Assembly (NCBI GenBank): GCA_012839355.1
Contig: DUNK01000033.1
Span: forward strand, 1-64,000
Source of the DNA: Acholeplasma sp.
Lineage (GTDB): Bacteria; Bacillota_I; Bacilli_A; Acholeplasmatales; UBA5453
DNA length: 64,000 bases
Direction: 5' to 3'
A program made the translations under genes and the position numbers. Shown here piece by piece: positions 19,132-28,546 of the stretch. Numbering within the stretch: the first letter of the stretch is position 1; each line of letters starts with the position of its first letter. A model generated the notes under the pieces. It saw only the letters and a program-made list of their open reading frames with translations, had not been told where the DNA came from and did not search any database.

Positions 19132-19518
19132 ATGGCACGTAAAAGACAGGTAAAACGTCGTGTTAGAAAAAACATTCCACACGGAATGGCTTTTATCCAT
19201 ACAACGTTTAATAATACGATTGTGACAATTACAGATCCAGATGGTAATGCAGTAACTTGGAGTAGCGCAGGAAATATTGGGTATAAAGGAAGTAGAAAAT
19301 CAACTCCTTTTGCAGCGCAAATGAGTGCTGAAAAAGCTGCCAAAGAAGCTAAAGTTCATGGTATGCAAAAAGTTGATGTTTTCGTTAAAGGTCCTGGCCC
19401 AGGTAGAGAAGCAGCGATCCGTTCTTTACAAGCAGCTGGATTAGAAATTGTATCAATTAAAGATACAACACCAATTCCCCACAACGGATGTCGTCCTCCA
19501 AAACGACCTCGTGGATAA
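19132..19518 (+). CDS. rpsK: 30S ribosomal protein S11
   Basis: Platform protein near the E site. 128 residues: [39 protein letters not shown] and the conserved end [18 protein letters not shown] upstream. Confidence 0.98.
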   Translation: MARKRQVKRRVRKNIPHGMAFIHTTFNNTIVTITDPDGNAVTWSSAGNIGYKGSRKSTPFAAQMSAEKAAKEAKVHGMQKVDVFVKGPGPGREAAIRSLQAAGLEIVSIKDTTPIPHNGCRPPKRPRG

Positions 19519-19545
19519 TTTAAAAATCTTAAGGAGGTAGTAATT

Positions 19546-20523
19546 GTGAACAAATTAAAATTTACAAAACCAGAAGTAAAGGTAGAACCATCAAAAAGCG
19601 ACCCTAATAAGGCGACTTTTACAATTTCCCCATTAAAAAGAGGATTTGGGATTACATTAGGAAACTCATTACGTAGAATTTTAATGTCATCACTACCAGG
19701 AACAGCGATTGTTAACGTTCAAATTGATGGAGTTAGTCATGAGTTCCAAACAATTGATGGAGTTGTAGAAGATGTGATGAGTATTGTTTTAAATTTAAAG
19801 AAAGTTATTTTCAAAACAGACTCATTAGATGATTATTTTGAAAAAGAAATTGAACTACACGCTGATAAAGCTGGAGTAGTTAGAGCTGGAGATTTTGAAA
19901 TTGATTCTGAATTAGAAATCATCAATCCAGAACAAGAAATTGCAACAATAACTGAAGGCGGAAAACTTTCAATGTTTATGACTGTAAGAAGAGGAATCGG
20001 TTATTCTGGTGCTGAAATGAATAAAATCTATTCTAAAGTTGTTGGAACAATCCCAATTGATTCAATTTTTACACCGATTGAAAGAGTAACGTTTAAAGTT
20101 GATAAAACACGTGTTGATCGTGATGTTAACTACGATGAACTTCAAATGGAAGTTAAGACTAATGGCGCAACAGCACCACACGAAGCAATTTCTTTAGCAT
20201 CAAAAATCTTAATTGACTATTTAACAGTAATAGTTGACTTAGATGAAAGCACACATGAAATTGACTTTGTTGAAGAAAAACAAGTTGAAGCAAAAGATGC
20301 AACATTAGACAGACCAATTGAAGAATTAGATTTAGGCGTTAGAGCATTTAATAGTTTAAAAAGAGATGGAATTAATACAATTGGTGAATTAATTAATAAA
20401 TCTGAAGAAGAAATTATTAGAATTCGTAATTTAGGAACAAAATCTTTAACTGAAATTAAAGAAAGATTAAAAGATATGAATTTACAGTTAGCGCCAAGTT
20501 TTACTGGTAAAAGAGACCAATAA
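19546..20523 (+). CDS. rpoA: RNA polymerase alpha subunit
   Basis: Assembly scaffold and promoter-binding subunit. 325 residues from a GTG with AAGGAGG upstream. N-terminal dimer domain with PLKRGFGITLGNSLRRILLSS-type motif (29-50), then a C-terminal HhH domain (about 258-318: IEELDLGVRAFNSLKRDGIN, RIRNLGTKSLTEIKE) for UP-element and activator contacts. The alpha-CTD is intact, which matters for the alpha-CTD-like extension seen on beta-prime at 57601. Confidence 0.98.
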   Translation: MNKLKFTKPEVKVEPSKSDPNKATFTISPLKRGFGITLGNSLRRILMSSLPGTAIVNVQIDGVSHEFQTIDGVVEDVMSIVLNLKKVIFKTDSLDDYFEKEIELHADKAGVVRAGDFEIDSELEIINPEQEIATITEGGKLSMFMTVRRGIGYSGAEMNKIYSKVVGTIPIDSIFTPIERVTFKVDKTRVDRDVNYDELQMEVKTNGATAPHEAISLASKILIDYLTVIVDLDESTHEIDFVEEKQVEAKDATLDRPIEELDLGVRAFNSLKRDGINTIGELINKSEEEIIRIRNLGTKSLTEIKERLKDMNLQLAPSFTGKRDQ

Positions 20524-20550
20524 AAATTATTAGTAAAGGAGCATTTAAAG

Positions 20551-20913
20551 ATGGCACGTTCAAGATTAGGGCGCACAACGACTGCGCAAAGAAAAGCATT
20601 AATTAGAGATTTAGTAACAGCTTTAATCATACATGAACAAATTGAAACGACAGAAGCGAGAGCGAAAGAATTAAAAAGAGTTGCTGATAAAATGATTACA
20701 TTAGGTAAGAAAAACACATTAGCAGCAAGAAGAAGAGCAGCACAAACAGTTAGACCAGTTGATGCAAGAGAAGGTCAAACTGTGCTTCAAAAACTTTTTG
20801 ATGACCTTGCGCCACGTTTTAGTGAGCGCCAAGGCGGTTATACTCGTATTTATAAAGTTATGCCTAGAGTGGGCGATAATGCCCCAATGGCAATAATTGA
20901 ATTTGTTGAATAA
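20551..20913 (+). CDS. rplQ: 50S ribosomal protein L17
   Basis: Tunnel-exit protein. 120 residues: [18 protein letters not shown], a central LAARRRAAQ region and the end [23 protein letters not shown]. Last gene of the cluster, followed by a terminator. Confidence 0.97.
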   Translation: MARSRLGRTTTAQRKALIRDLVTALIIHEQIETTEARAKELKRVADKMITLGKKNTLAARRRAAQTVRPVDAREGQTVLQKLFDDLAPRFSERQGGYTRIYKVMPRVGDNAPMAIIEFVE

Positions 20914-20920
20914 TAAATAA

Positions 20921-20950
20921 AAAAGAAAGCTGCTGCTTTCTCTTTTTATT
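20921..20950 (+). terminator. Terminator of the ribosomal cluster
   Basis: AAAGAAAGC pairs with GCTTTC (TGCT loop, 20931-20934), followed by TCTTTTTATT. Confidence 0.85.
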
Positions 20951-20970
20951 AATATATAAGGAGATAAGAT

Positions 20971-22659
20971 ATGAAATTTCAAGACTTTCCATACAAACGA
21001 CAAGATGTCGAAGTAATTATTAAAGAATTAGAACAGCTAACAAATAGCTTTGTTGAAGCGAAAACTGCAAATGAACAAGTAAAAGTTATTAAAAAACTCT
21101 ATAGTTTACAAGATGAATTTATGTCTCATGCTGTAATAGCGTCAGTTAGAAACAGTATAGATACTAAAGATGAGTTTTATGATAATGAAGTGAAGTATTA
21201 TGATGAAAAAGGACCATTAATAGGGAAATATTATAATGATTTTAGTAAGTTAATGTATAATTCCAAATTTAAAGATGAATTAATTAAAGAATTTGGCAAG
21301 TATTTGTTTGACCAAATTGAAGTTAGTTTAAAAACGTTTGATGAAAAAATAATTCCGCTTTTAATTGCTGAAAATAAAATAGCGAGAGAATATTCTAATT
21401 TAATTGCTGGAGCAGAAATTGAATTTGAAGGTAAAATATATAACTTAAGTCAAATGACACCTTTCGCAAAAAGCATTGATAGAAAGACTAGACATCAAGC
21501 ACAATTAGCGGTTAGTGGTTTCTTTTCTAAAAAAGAAGTAGAGATTGATGATATATATGATAAATTAGTTAAAGTTAGAAATGAAATTGCGTTAACTTTA
21601 GGATATGAAAATTATGTTGAGTTAGGTTATTATCGTATGGGTAGAACTGACTATGATGCTAAAGATGTTTATAACTACCGCGAACAAATTAAACGTGAAG
21701 TAGTACCAGCGGTTAGTAAACTAAATAAACGCAAACAAGCCCGCCTTAATGTTAGTAAATTAATGAGTTATGATACTATCTCATTTTTATCAGGTGATCC
21801 AACACCAAAAGGTGAGGTGAAACATTTAGTTAATATGGCTAAAAAGATGTATACTGAGATGAGCCCTGAAACGGGTGAATTCTTTAACTTTATGGTTAAG
21901 CATAACTTGTTTGATTTAGAGAGTAAAAAAGGTAAAAGAGGTGGAGGATATTGTACGTTTATTCCTTCATACGGAGCACCATTTATTTTTGCGAACTTTA
22001 ATGGGACTGCAGGAGATGTGGATGTATTAACACATGAAGCAGGGCATGCTTTTCAAGTTTATAGTTCAAAAGATAATATACCACCACAAAGATGGCCGGG
22101 GATGGAATCTGCAGAGATTCATTCAATGAGCATGGAGTTTTTAACATGGCCATGGATGGAATTATTTTTCAAAGAAGATACTGAAAAATACTATTTTACT
22201 CATCTCGCAAGCACAATTAGTTTTTTACCTTATGGAGCACTAGTAGATGAATTCCAACATGAAGTTTATGAAAAACCACACATGAGTCCAGCAGAAAGAA
22301 AACAAACTTGGCGAAGACTGGAAAAGATTTACTTACCAGAAAAAGATTATGGTGATGATAAAATGATGGATAAAGGTACATATTGGTATCGTCAAGGCCA
22401 TATTTTCTCTAGCCCTTTTTACTATATTGATTATACTCTTGCCCAAGTAATAGCATTCCAATACTGGCATTTAAGTAGAGTTGATAGAGAGAAAGCATGG
22501 GAGTCATATTATAAATTATGTACTCTTGGTGGAACAAAAGGTTTTATTGGCTTAATTAGCGAAGTTAATTTAAAAAATCCATTTAAAGATGGGACAATCA
22601 AAGAAGCATTAAAGCCATTAATGGAATACTTAGATGGTGTTGATGATTCTAAGTTTTAA
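20971..22659 (+). CDS. M3 family oligoendopeptidase (PepF/thimet type)
   Basis: Cytoplasmic zinc peptidase that trims short peptides. 562 residues, all helical in this family. The zinc motif HEAGH is at residues 355-359 within LTHEAGHAFQVYSS, and the third ligand Glu lies in MESAEIHSMSMEF about 25 residues on. The downstream YWYRQGHIFSSPFYYIDYTLAQ segment is the substrate-site region typical of bacterial M3 members. AAGGAG before ATG 20971; single gene between terminators. Confidence 0.93.
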   Translation: MKFQDFPYKRQDVEVIIKELEQLTNSFVEAKTANEQVKVIKKLYSLQDEFMSHAVIASVRNSIDTKDEFYDNEVKYYDEKGPLIGKYYNDFSKLMYNSKFKDELIKEFGKYLFDQIEVSLKTFDEKIIPLLIAENKIAREYSNLIAGAEIEFEGKIYNLSQMTPFAKSIDRKTRHQAQLAVSGFFSKKEVEIDDIYDKLVKVRNEIALTLGYENYVELGYYRMGRTDYDAKDVYNYREQIKREVVPAVSKLNKRKQARLNVSKLMSYDTISFLSGDPTPKGEVKHLVNMAKKMYTEMSPETGEFFNFMVKHNLFDLESKKGKRGGGYCTFIPSYGAPFIFANFNGTAGDVDVLTHEAGHAFQVYSSKDNIPPQRWPGMESAEIHSMSMEFLTWPWMELFFKEDTEKYYFTHLASTISFLPYGALVDEFQHEVYEKPHMSPAERKQTWRRLEKIYLPEKDYGDDKMMDKGTYWYRQGHIFSSPFYYIDYTLAQVIAFQYWHLSRVDREKAWESYYKLCTLGGTKGFIGLISEVNLKNPFKDGTIKEALKPLMEYLDGVDDSKF

Positions 22660-22683
22660 AAAATAAACAGATATATAAAATTT

Positions 22684-22719
22684 ACTATATCTTTACGATG
22701 TAAAGGTATAGTTTTTTTA
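22684..22719 (+). terminator. Terminator after the M3 peptidase
   Basis: CTATATCTTTAC (22685-22696) pairs with GTAAAGGTATAG (22700-22711) with one wobble, then seven T. It points away from the mgtE remnant that begins right behind it. Confidence 0.88.
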
Positions 22720-22731
22720 TCTTATTAGTGA

Positions 22732-23129
22732 ATTTTAGGGATGGCAGGAAATGCTTCTTCCCAAACATTAGCAGTTACATTAACGCTTCTTTCAAAAGAC
22801 GAAAAGACAGCAGTTAAAAACGGAAAATCGGAACTGATGGTTGGAGTGATAAACGGCATAGTTCTGGGATTATCCAGCGCAGTTATATCTTTCTTAATCG
22901 TCTATTTTTAGGTATCCCTAACCCTTTAAAGATTGCGTTTGTGGTAGGAGTGAGTCTTTGCATAGCAGTTATTACTGGACCTTTTTTTGCGTTATTAATA
23001 CCAATCATTTTAAAGAAATTAAAGTTTGACCCAGCGATTGCATCTGGCCCGTTTATTACTACATTAATTGATGTGTGTAGTGTAATACTTTATTTTGGTT
23101 TGGCAACCTTAATATTGGGGGTGTTATAA
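22732..23129 (+). pseudogene. mgtE remnant: membrane domain only, 5'-truncated and frameshifted
   Basis: MgtE is a magnesium channel with a cytosolic N/CBS region and five membrane helices. Here homology starts abruptly at ILGMAGNASSQT, just after a TGA and the upstream terminator. It runs through the last membrane helices in two frames: one from 22732 to about 22905, the other from about 22902 to the TAA at 23127-23129. The join near LIV/LFLGIPNPLK needs a one-base shift. The C-terminal DPAIASGPFITTLIDV segment still carries the Mg-site motif of the family. The N-terminal and CBS parts and the first helices are gone. It ends one base before the second mgtE, so the two were once tandem genes. 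Confidence 0.85.
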
Positions 23130-23130
23130 A

Positions 23131-24459
23131 ATGAAAAACTTGTTAGCGTTAAATGATTCAAGACTTGAAAAAAGAATTTTCAAAATGCACCCATATGATA
23201 TAGCCAACCATTTGAAGAATGCAGATGAAGCAGCTCTAAAAAGAATTATTAAATTAACATCACCTGCTAAACTTGCGGATATTTTTATTGAACTACCTGA
23301 TGGTGTTGCACATGAGTTTTTTAAACTCTTAAATAAGGATTTACAAAGAAAAATATTAAATGGTTTTGAGATGGACGAACTTAAGTATTTTATTTTAAGT
23401 TATGATGAAGAAGATCAAGAAGAATTAATCTCTGTTTTATCAATGTCCAAACAAAAAACTTTAAAGATGTTAATGAGTTATGATGAAGAAAAGATTGCTT
23501 CACTTATGACTACTGAATTTGTAACAATTGATATAAATAAATCAATTAAAGAAGCGACAGCTTATGTTATCTCAAATGTTAAAGATACAAATTATATTGA
23601 TGAAATATTTGTAGTGGATGATAATGGATTAGTTGGTAGCGTTTCGCTAATTGATTTAATTTCTGCAAGACCAAACGACTCACTTGCAAAAATTACACAA
23701 CAAATAAAAAACCATCTAACTCTTGATGATTCAATCAATGAGGGTTTGAGAAAGTTTAGAGACTATGGGATGAGCGTTTTACCAATTTTAGATGATAATG
23801 AAATTGTTGGTATAGTTACAGCTGATGATATCTTAACAGAAATGGCAGAAGAGCACGAAGACACACTTTTAAGATTTCACGGGGTTGGCGATTATGATGT
23901 TTCAGATTCGCCAAGAAAAAAAGCTTTCCAACGTTTACCTTGGCTTTGAGTATCAGTTGTCTTAAACTTAATAGTCGCTGCTACTTTAACGGTTTTTGAA
24001 AGAACATTAACAGAGATAGTGGCATTAATACTATTTCAGCCGATGATTTTAGGGATGGCAGGAAACATTGGAACTCAATCAATCTCAGTTACAATCTTAA
24101 AAATTAACCAAGCAGAGTTAAAAGAGAATAAAGAGGTAAGAAGACATATCGCCAGAGAGTTAACAATAGGAGTGTTAAACTCAATAGCGATAGGTTTAAT
24201 CGGACTTCTAGTTTCTTTCCTTATTTTATTCATGTTAAAGGTTTCTGATGTTAATCCGTTTAAACTTTCTTTAACGGTTGGGGTATCACTATTTGGCGCA
24301 ATGCTAATCTCATCCTTTGCGGGAGTGTTTATCCCCTTAACTCTTGTTAAGTTAAAGGTCGATCCAGCAACTGCAAGCGGTCCAATTATTACAACCTTAA
24401 ACGATTTATTCGCTTTAATGATTTATTTTGGAACGGCAACAATAATGTTTATGTTATAA
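23131..24459 (+). pseudogene. mgtE: Magnesium transporter MgtE with in-frame TGA
   Basis: Second, otherwise complete mgtE. Residues 1-272 hold the N domain and the paired CBS domains; from codon 274 on come the membrane helices with GMAGNIGTQS and the DPATASGPIITTLND Mg-site segment. Codon 273 (23947-23949) is TGA, between PWL and VSVVLN at the entry to the first membrane helix, where relatives carry Leu or Val; TTA to TGA is a one-base change. Because TGA is a working stop in neighbouring genes, the product should be a cytosolic fragment unless read through or unless the base is an error. The start has GGGGG upstream; a terminator follows at 24470. Confidence 0.8.
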
Positions 24460-24469
24460 AAAAGATAAT

Positions 24470-24508
24470 AAAAGCGTTGATTTTCGAATTAAATCAGCGT
24501 TTTTTTTT
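24470..24508 (+). terminator. Terminator after mgtE
   Basis: AAAAGCGTTGATTT (24470-24483) pairs with AAATCAGCGTTTTT (24491-24504) with two G-T wobbles; the run of T continues to 24508. Confidence 0.9.
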
Positions 24509-24556
24509 AATTGTTATTAACAATAAACAATTAATTAATAGTTTTAGTCTTTTTTA

Positions 24557-24565
24557 TGGTATAAT
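24557..24565 (+). promoter_or_regulatory. Extended -10 promoter of the ECF operon
   Basis: TGG-TATAAT (-10 at 24560-24565); no clear -35. A TTGTTA-T-TAACAA palindrome at about 24511-24523 lies upstream and could be an operator, but I cannot assign it. Confidence 0.6.
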
Positions 24566-24592
24566 GTTTAGGAGTATAAGGGGATAAGAGTT

Positions 24593-25408
24593 ATGGCGAT
24601 TATTCAAATAAAAGGACTTCAATTTTCCTATGATAGAAAACACGAAGCGATAAATAATATAAATTTAAATATTGAAAAAGGAAAATGGGTTGCGGTAGTT
24701 GGTCCTAATGGTTCTGGTAAAAGCACTTTAGCGAAATTACTAGTAGGACTATTAGAGGCCGACAAAGGAACTATTTTTATTGATGGGTTAGAGTTAAACC
24801 AAAAAAATATTAAAGAGATTAGAAAAAAGATTGGCATAGTTTTCCAAAACCCAGACAATCAGTTTGTCGGTGTGACAGTAAGACACGATATCGCTTTTGG
24901 TTTAGAAAATCAATTAGTCCCTCAACCAGAAATAGTTAAATTAGTAAATGAATATGCAGAGTTAGTTGGGATGAAAGACTATTTAGATAAAGAACCACAT
25001 CAATTATCAGGCGGGGAAAAGCAAAGAGTTGCAATAGCAGGAGCATTAGCGATGAATCAAGAGATAATGATTTTTGATGAAGCAACTTCAATGTTAGATC
25101 CTGAAGGGAAGAAAGATATTACTAACTTTATTATTAAGTTAAATGAAGAGTTTGAAAAAACGTTAATAACTATCACTCATGATTTGGAGTTTGCGAGAAA
25201 GGCAGATTATATCATTGTAATAAATGAGGGTTCTATTATGATGGAAGGAATACCAGAAGAGATATTTAGTCAGAGTGAAATATTAAAGAGTATCGATTTA
25301 GATATTCCTTTTTCTTTAAGACTTTATGAAAGAGCGAAAAAGGATGAAAAACTAAAAGATAACGAAAAACTATTGGAGGCATTATGGGCATATTGTTTAA
25401 AGATGTGA
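24593..25408 (+). CDS. ecfA1: ECF transporter ATPase subunit EcfA1
   Basis: One of two ATPases that drive group II energy-coupling-factor vitamin import. 271 residues: Walker A GPNGSGKST (about 37-45), Q-loop FQNPDNQ typical of ECF ATPases, signature LSGGEKQRV, Walker B MIFDEATSMLD, switch His in TITHD. Stops with TGA and overlaps ecfA2 by 25 bases. The operon contains no substrate-binding S protein, so many S subunits elsewhere probably share this module. Confidence 0.95.
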   Translation: MAIIQIKGLQFSYDRKHEAINNINLNIEKGKWVAVVGPNGSGKSTLAKLLVGLLEADKGTIFIDGLELNQKNIKEIRKKIGIVFQNPDNQFVGVTVRHDIAFGLENQLVPQPEIVKLVNEYAELVGMKDYLDKEPHQLSGGEKQRVAIAGALAMNQEIMIFDEATSMLDPEGKKDITNFIIKLNEEFEKTLITITHDLEFARKADYIIVINEGSIMMEGIPEEIFSQSEILKSIDLDIPFSLRLYERAKKDEKLKDNEKLLEALWAYCLKM

Positions 25409-26229
25409 GTTATGCTTACAAGGGTGTTAAGGATGATCGCTTTGAAGCGATTAATGGTATAAATTTAAAGATCAAAGATGGAGAGTTTGTAGCGATAATC
25501 GGTAAAACAGGTAGTGGTAAATCAACGCTTGTTCAACATATGAATGCGTTACTTCAACCATCTAAAGGTACAGTAGAAATTTATGGTAACATCCTGCCTA
25601 AAAAGAGAAAACAAAAAATCGGTCCTATTCGTAAACATGTAGGGCTAGTTTTTCAGTTTCCTGAATATCAATTATTTGAATATACGGTTTTAAAAGATAT
25701 TATGTTTGGGCCAAAGAACTTTGGCTTAAAAGAGGAAGAAGCAGAAAAGAAAGCAAGAGAAGCCGCTAAACTTGTTGGTTTAGGTGATGAAATCTTAGAA
25801 AGAAGTCCGTTTAGAATTAGTGGTGGGCAGATGAGAAGAACAGCTATTGCTGGTATTTTAGCGATGGAGCCACATGTGTTAGTTTTAGATGAGCCGACAA
25901 GAGGATTAGATCCGCAAGGCGCAAAAGAAGTGATGGAGCTATTTAATAAGATTCATGAAGAATATAATAAGACAATCGTTTTAGTTAGTCACGATATGAA
26001 TATTGTCAGTAAATATGCTAAACGTATTATTGTTTTAAAAGATGGTAAGATTGTTTTTGATGGTAATAGAGAAGAGTTATTTTTAAGCAGTAATTTTAAA
26101 GATTTTTCATTAGAGAAACCTTTAGCTTTAGAATTGATGGAATATTTAAGTGAAACATTAAACATTCCGTTTAAACCACTTTTTAATGAGGAAGATATAA
26201 TTAGTTATTTAAAGGAATTAGATTTATGA
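25384..26229 (+). CDS. ecfA2: ECF transporter ATPase subunit EcfA2
   Basis: Partner ATPase of ecfA1. 281 residues: Walker A GKTGSGKST, FQFPEYQLFEYTV Q-loop region typical of EcfA2, signature ISGGQMRRT, Walker B VLVLDEPTRGLDP, switch VSHD. TTGGAGG lies before ATG 25384. Ends with TGA in an ATGA overlap with ecfT. Confidence 0.95.
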   Translation: MGILFKDVSYAYKGVKDDRFEAINGINLKIKDGEFVAIIGKTGSGKSTLVQHMNALLQPSKGTVEIYGNILPKKRKQKIGPIRKHVGLVFQFPEYQLFEYTVLKDIMFGPKNFGLKEEEAEKKAREAAKLVGLGDEILERSPFRISGGQMRRTAIAGILAMEPHVLVLDEPTRGLDPQGAKEVMELFNKIHEEYNKTIVLVSHDMNIVSKYAKRIIVLKDGKIVFDGNREELFLSSNFKDFSLEKPLALELMEYLSETLNIPFKPLFNEEDIISYLKELDL

Positions 26230-27212
26230 ATAACATTGTAATTGGACAATATATACCGGGCAATAGTTGGATTTATAAAATTGACCCAAGAGTAAAAATG
26301 GTAGCATTAATAGTTTTAATGGTTGCGACATTTTTACTTAACTCATTTTACTTAATGTTAATTATGTTTGGGTTAATGTTAATTATGTTTTTAACAACTA
26401 GAGTACCATTCTTAAAAATGCTTAGAGGCTTGAAGCCTTTAATGTTTTTATTGACCTTTACATTCGTTATTCAAATATTAGGGGGAACCACATCAGAAAG
26501 CGCTAAACCGCTTTTTACAACAGATATGTTTTTAAGTGCTAGTAGCATTACAATAATAGTCTTAATAACAATCATTTATTTCGCCCTTAAAAAGTATATT
26601 CCGTTTCGTGTCATTTGGTTTTTTATCTTTGTGTTTTTAATCTTTTTTGTCCAAGCAGTATTGCCTTATGGGCCAGCATATAAATATACATTAACCATTT
26701 ATGATGAAGCACTCTTAAGAACGGGCTTTTTAGTGTTAAGAATTATCATAATTGTTATCCTTTCAAGTTTATTAACTTTCACAACAATGCCTACGGATAT
26801 CACTAATGGTATTGAGTCGCTTTTAAAACCACTGAAGATAATTCGTTTTCCTGTGAGCGAACTCGCAATGATGTTAAGTTTAACTTTAAGATTCATCCCA
26901 ACATTATTAGATGAAGCGAATAAAATTATTAAAGCACAGGCTTCGCGTGGAGTAGAGTTAAGCGAATCGAAATTTAAAGAAAAGATTACACAAGTAGTCT
27001 CGCTTTTAATACCTTTATTTGTTGTCTCGTTTAAACGTGCAGAAGATATGGCTAATGCGATGGATGTTAGAGGTTATGTTGTTGGAGCGAATAGAACTAA
27101 GATTGATGTTATGAGGATGAGATTTAGTGACTATTTCTCATTAGTTGTTGTACTGGGAATTTTAACTGTTACGATTCTTTTAAGGGTAGGTGTTATAAAT
27201 GTCCCGCTTTAA
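26226..27212 (+). CDS. ecfT: ECF transporter membrane subunit EcfT, with extra segment
   Basis: Couples ATP hydrolysis to the substrate-binding S subunits in the membrane. The IGQYIPGNSWIYKIDPRVK start and the two coupling motifs with SRG (in KAQASRGVELS) and VRG (in ANAMDVRGYV) are present. The protein has 328 residues against about 265 in B. subtilis: roughly residues 98-152 look inserted and hold two further hydrophobic stretches (about 105-120 and 129-147). It overlaps truA by 14 bases. Confidence 0.93.
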   Translation: MNNIVIGQYIPGNSWIYKIDPRVKMVALIVLMVATFLLNSFYLMLIMFGLMLIMFLTTRVPFLKMLRGLKPLMFLLTFTFVIQILGGTTSESAKPLFTTDMFLSASSITIIVLITIIYFALKKYIPFRVIWFFIFVFLIFFVQAVLPYGPAYKYTLTIYDEALLRTGFLVLRIIIIVILSSLLTFTTMPTDITNGIESLLKPLKIIRFPVSELAMMLSLTLRFIPTLLDEANKIIKAQASRGVELSESKFKEKITQVVSLLIPLFVVSFKRAEDMANAMDVRGYVVGANRTKIDVMRMRFSDYFSLVVVLGILTVTILLRVGVINVPL

Positions 27213-27924
27213 AATGACTTTTTCTTATGACGGATCAAACTTTTTAGGTTCGCAAAGACAAGATAAAGGAAGAACCGTTGAAGGTGAAATAAATAAAGCT
27301 CTATCAACACTTCATAAAAAAGAAACAATTATCATAACCTCAGGCAGAACAGATAAAGGTGTTCATGCTTTAAATCAAGTTGCTCATTTTGATAGTTTTT
27401 TAAACATTGAAGAAAAAAAGTTTGTAGAAGTTATTAACTCTTTACTACCTTTAGATATTAGGATTAAAGAAATTAATAAAGTTAATGAAGATTTTCATGC
27501 TCGTCATCAAGCAGTTAAAAAAGAATATTTTTATGTGATAACGAGAGAGTATAATTTATTTAAAAGAAATTATAAAGCCTTTATAAAAGGTGAATTAAAT
27601 GTTAAAATAATGAGTGAAGCGATTAAAGAGTTTATTGGCAAACATGATTTTTTCGCTTTTGCGACATATGTTAAAGATAAACCAACAATTAAAGAAATCT
27701 ATGAAGCAGACTTAACAGTTAAAGATAATGATATAATTTTAAGGTTTGTTGGGGATAGCTTTTTAAGACATATGATTAGAAGAATGGTAGGAACACTAAT
27801 TTTAATTGGAAAAGGAAAAAAAGAGATTGGTGTGATTAAAGAAATACTAACAACGAAAGATAAAAGTTTATGTGGTAAAACAGCAGAACCAAATGGTCTA
27901 TATTTAAACAAAGTATATTACTAA
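27199..27924 (+). CDS. truA: tRNA pseudouridine synthase A
   Basis: Makes pseudouridine 38-40 in tRNA anticodon arms. 241 residues; the catalytic Asp is D52 in GRTDKGVHALNQVAHF. FLRHMIRRMVGTL near the C-terminus is also typical. Standard partner downstream of ecfT in Bacilli; start inside the ecfT end. Confidence 0.95.
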   Translation: MSRFKMTFSYDGSNFLGSQRQDKGRTVEGEINKALSTLHKKETIIITSGRTDKGVHALNQVAHFDSFLNIEEKKFVEVINSLLPLDIRIKEINKVNEDFHARHQAVKKEYFYVITREYNLFKRNYKAFIKGELNVKIMSEAIKEFIGKHDFFAFATYVKDKPTIKEIYEADLTVKDNDIILRFVGDSFLRHMIRRMVGTLILIGKGKKEIGVIKEILTTKDKSLCGKTAEPNGLYLNKVYY

Positions 27925-27937
27925 GAAGGAGAAAACT

Positions 27938-28546
27938 ATGTTTATTACATTTGAAGGCGGAGAAGGATCAGGCAAAACTTCAGTTATAAAAGCAATCTCA
28001 AGTTTATTAACTGAAAAGAATATTGATCATGTTACAACAAGAGAGCCAGGGGGCTCTATTATTGCTGAGAAAATTAGAAAAGTTATTTTAGATACAGAAA
28101 ACACGAACTTATCTGCTGAAGCGGAAGCATTATTATTTGCTGCTTCAAGAGTTCAGCATTTAGAAGAGGTGATTTTACCCGCTTTAAACGAAAATAAAAT
28201 AGTTTTATGCGATCGATATTTAGATTCGAGTCTTGCCTATCAAGGTTATGCTAGGGGCTTAGGAATTGAAGATGTTTTAAAGATAAATCATTATGCAGCT
28301 AAAAGTCTGCCAGATTATACTATTTATATTGATGTTACGCCTGAGTTAGGTTTAAAGAGAGTTAGTACTCGCGGAGCAGCTAATCGTTTAGATTTAGAAA
28401 CATTAGAGTTTCATAAAAAGGTAAGAGAAGGCTATTTAAAGTTGGCTGAGATGTATAAAGATAGATATATCATCATTGATGGAGATTGCGATTTAGAAAC
28501 TTTAATAGAAAGAACATTAAAAAAAATAAAGGCTGTGTTAGCATGA
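27938..28546 (+). CDS. tmk: Thymidylate kinase
   Basis: Phosphorylates dTMP to dTDP. 202 residues: P-loop FEGGEGSGKTS (4-14), TREPGG, and CDRYLDSSLAYQGYARGLG. AAGGAG before ATG. The stop TGA overlaps the holB start as ATGA; in B. subtilis tmk and holB are also close neighbours. Confidence 0.96.
   Translation: MFITFEGGEGSGKTSVIKAISSLLTEKNIDHVTTREPGGSIIAEKIRKVILDTENTNLSAEAEALLFAASRVQHLEEVILPALNENKIVLCDRYLDSSLAYQGYARGLGIEDVLKINHYAAKSLPDYTIYIDVTPELGLKRVSTRGAANRLDLETLEFHKKVREGYLKLAEMYKDRYIIIDGDCDLETLIERTLKKIKAVLA

Noticed and set aside
23131..24459. Use of the Mycoplasma code (TGA = Trp) to explain the in-frame TGA of mgtE
   Set aside because: TGA ends rplD, adk, ecfA1, ecfA2, tmk, ricT, the TerB-like gene, gltX and secE at the expected lengths, often in ATGA overlaps, and Trp is written TGG throughout.
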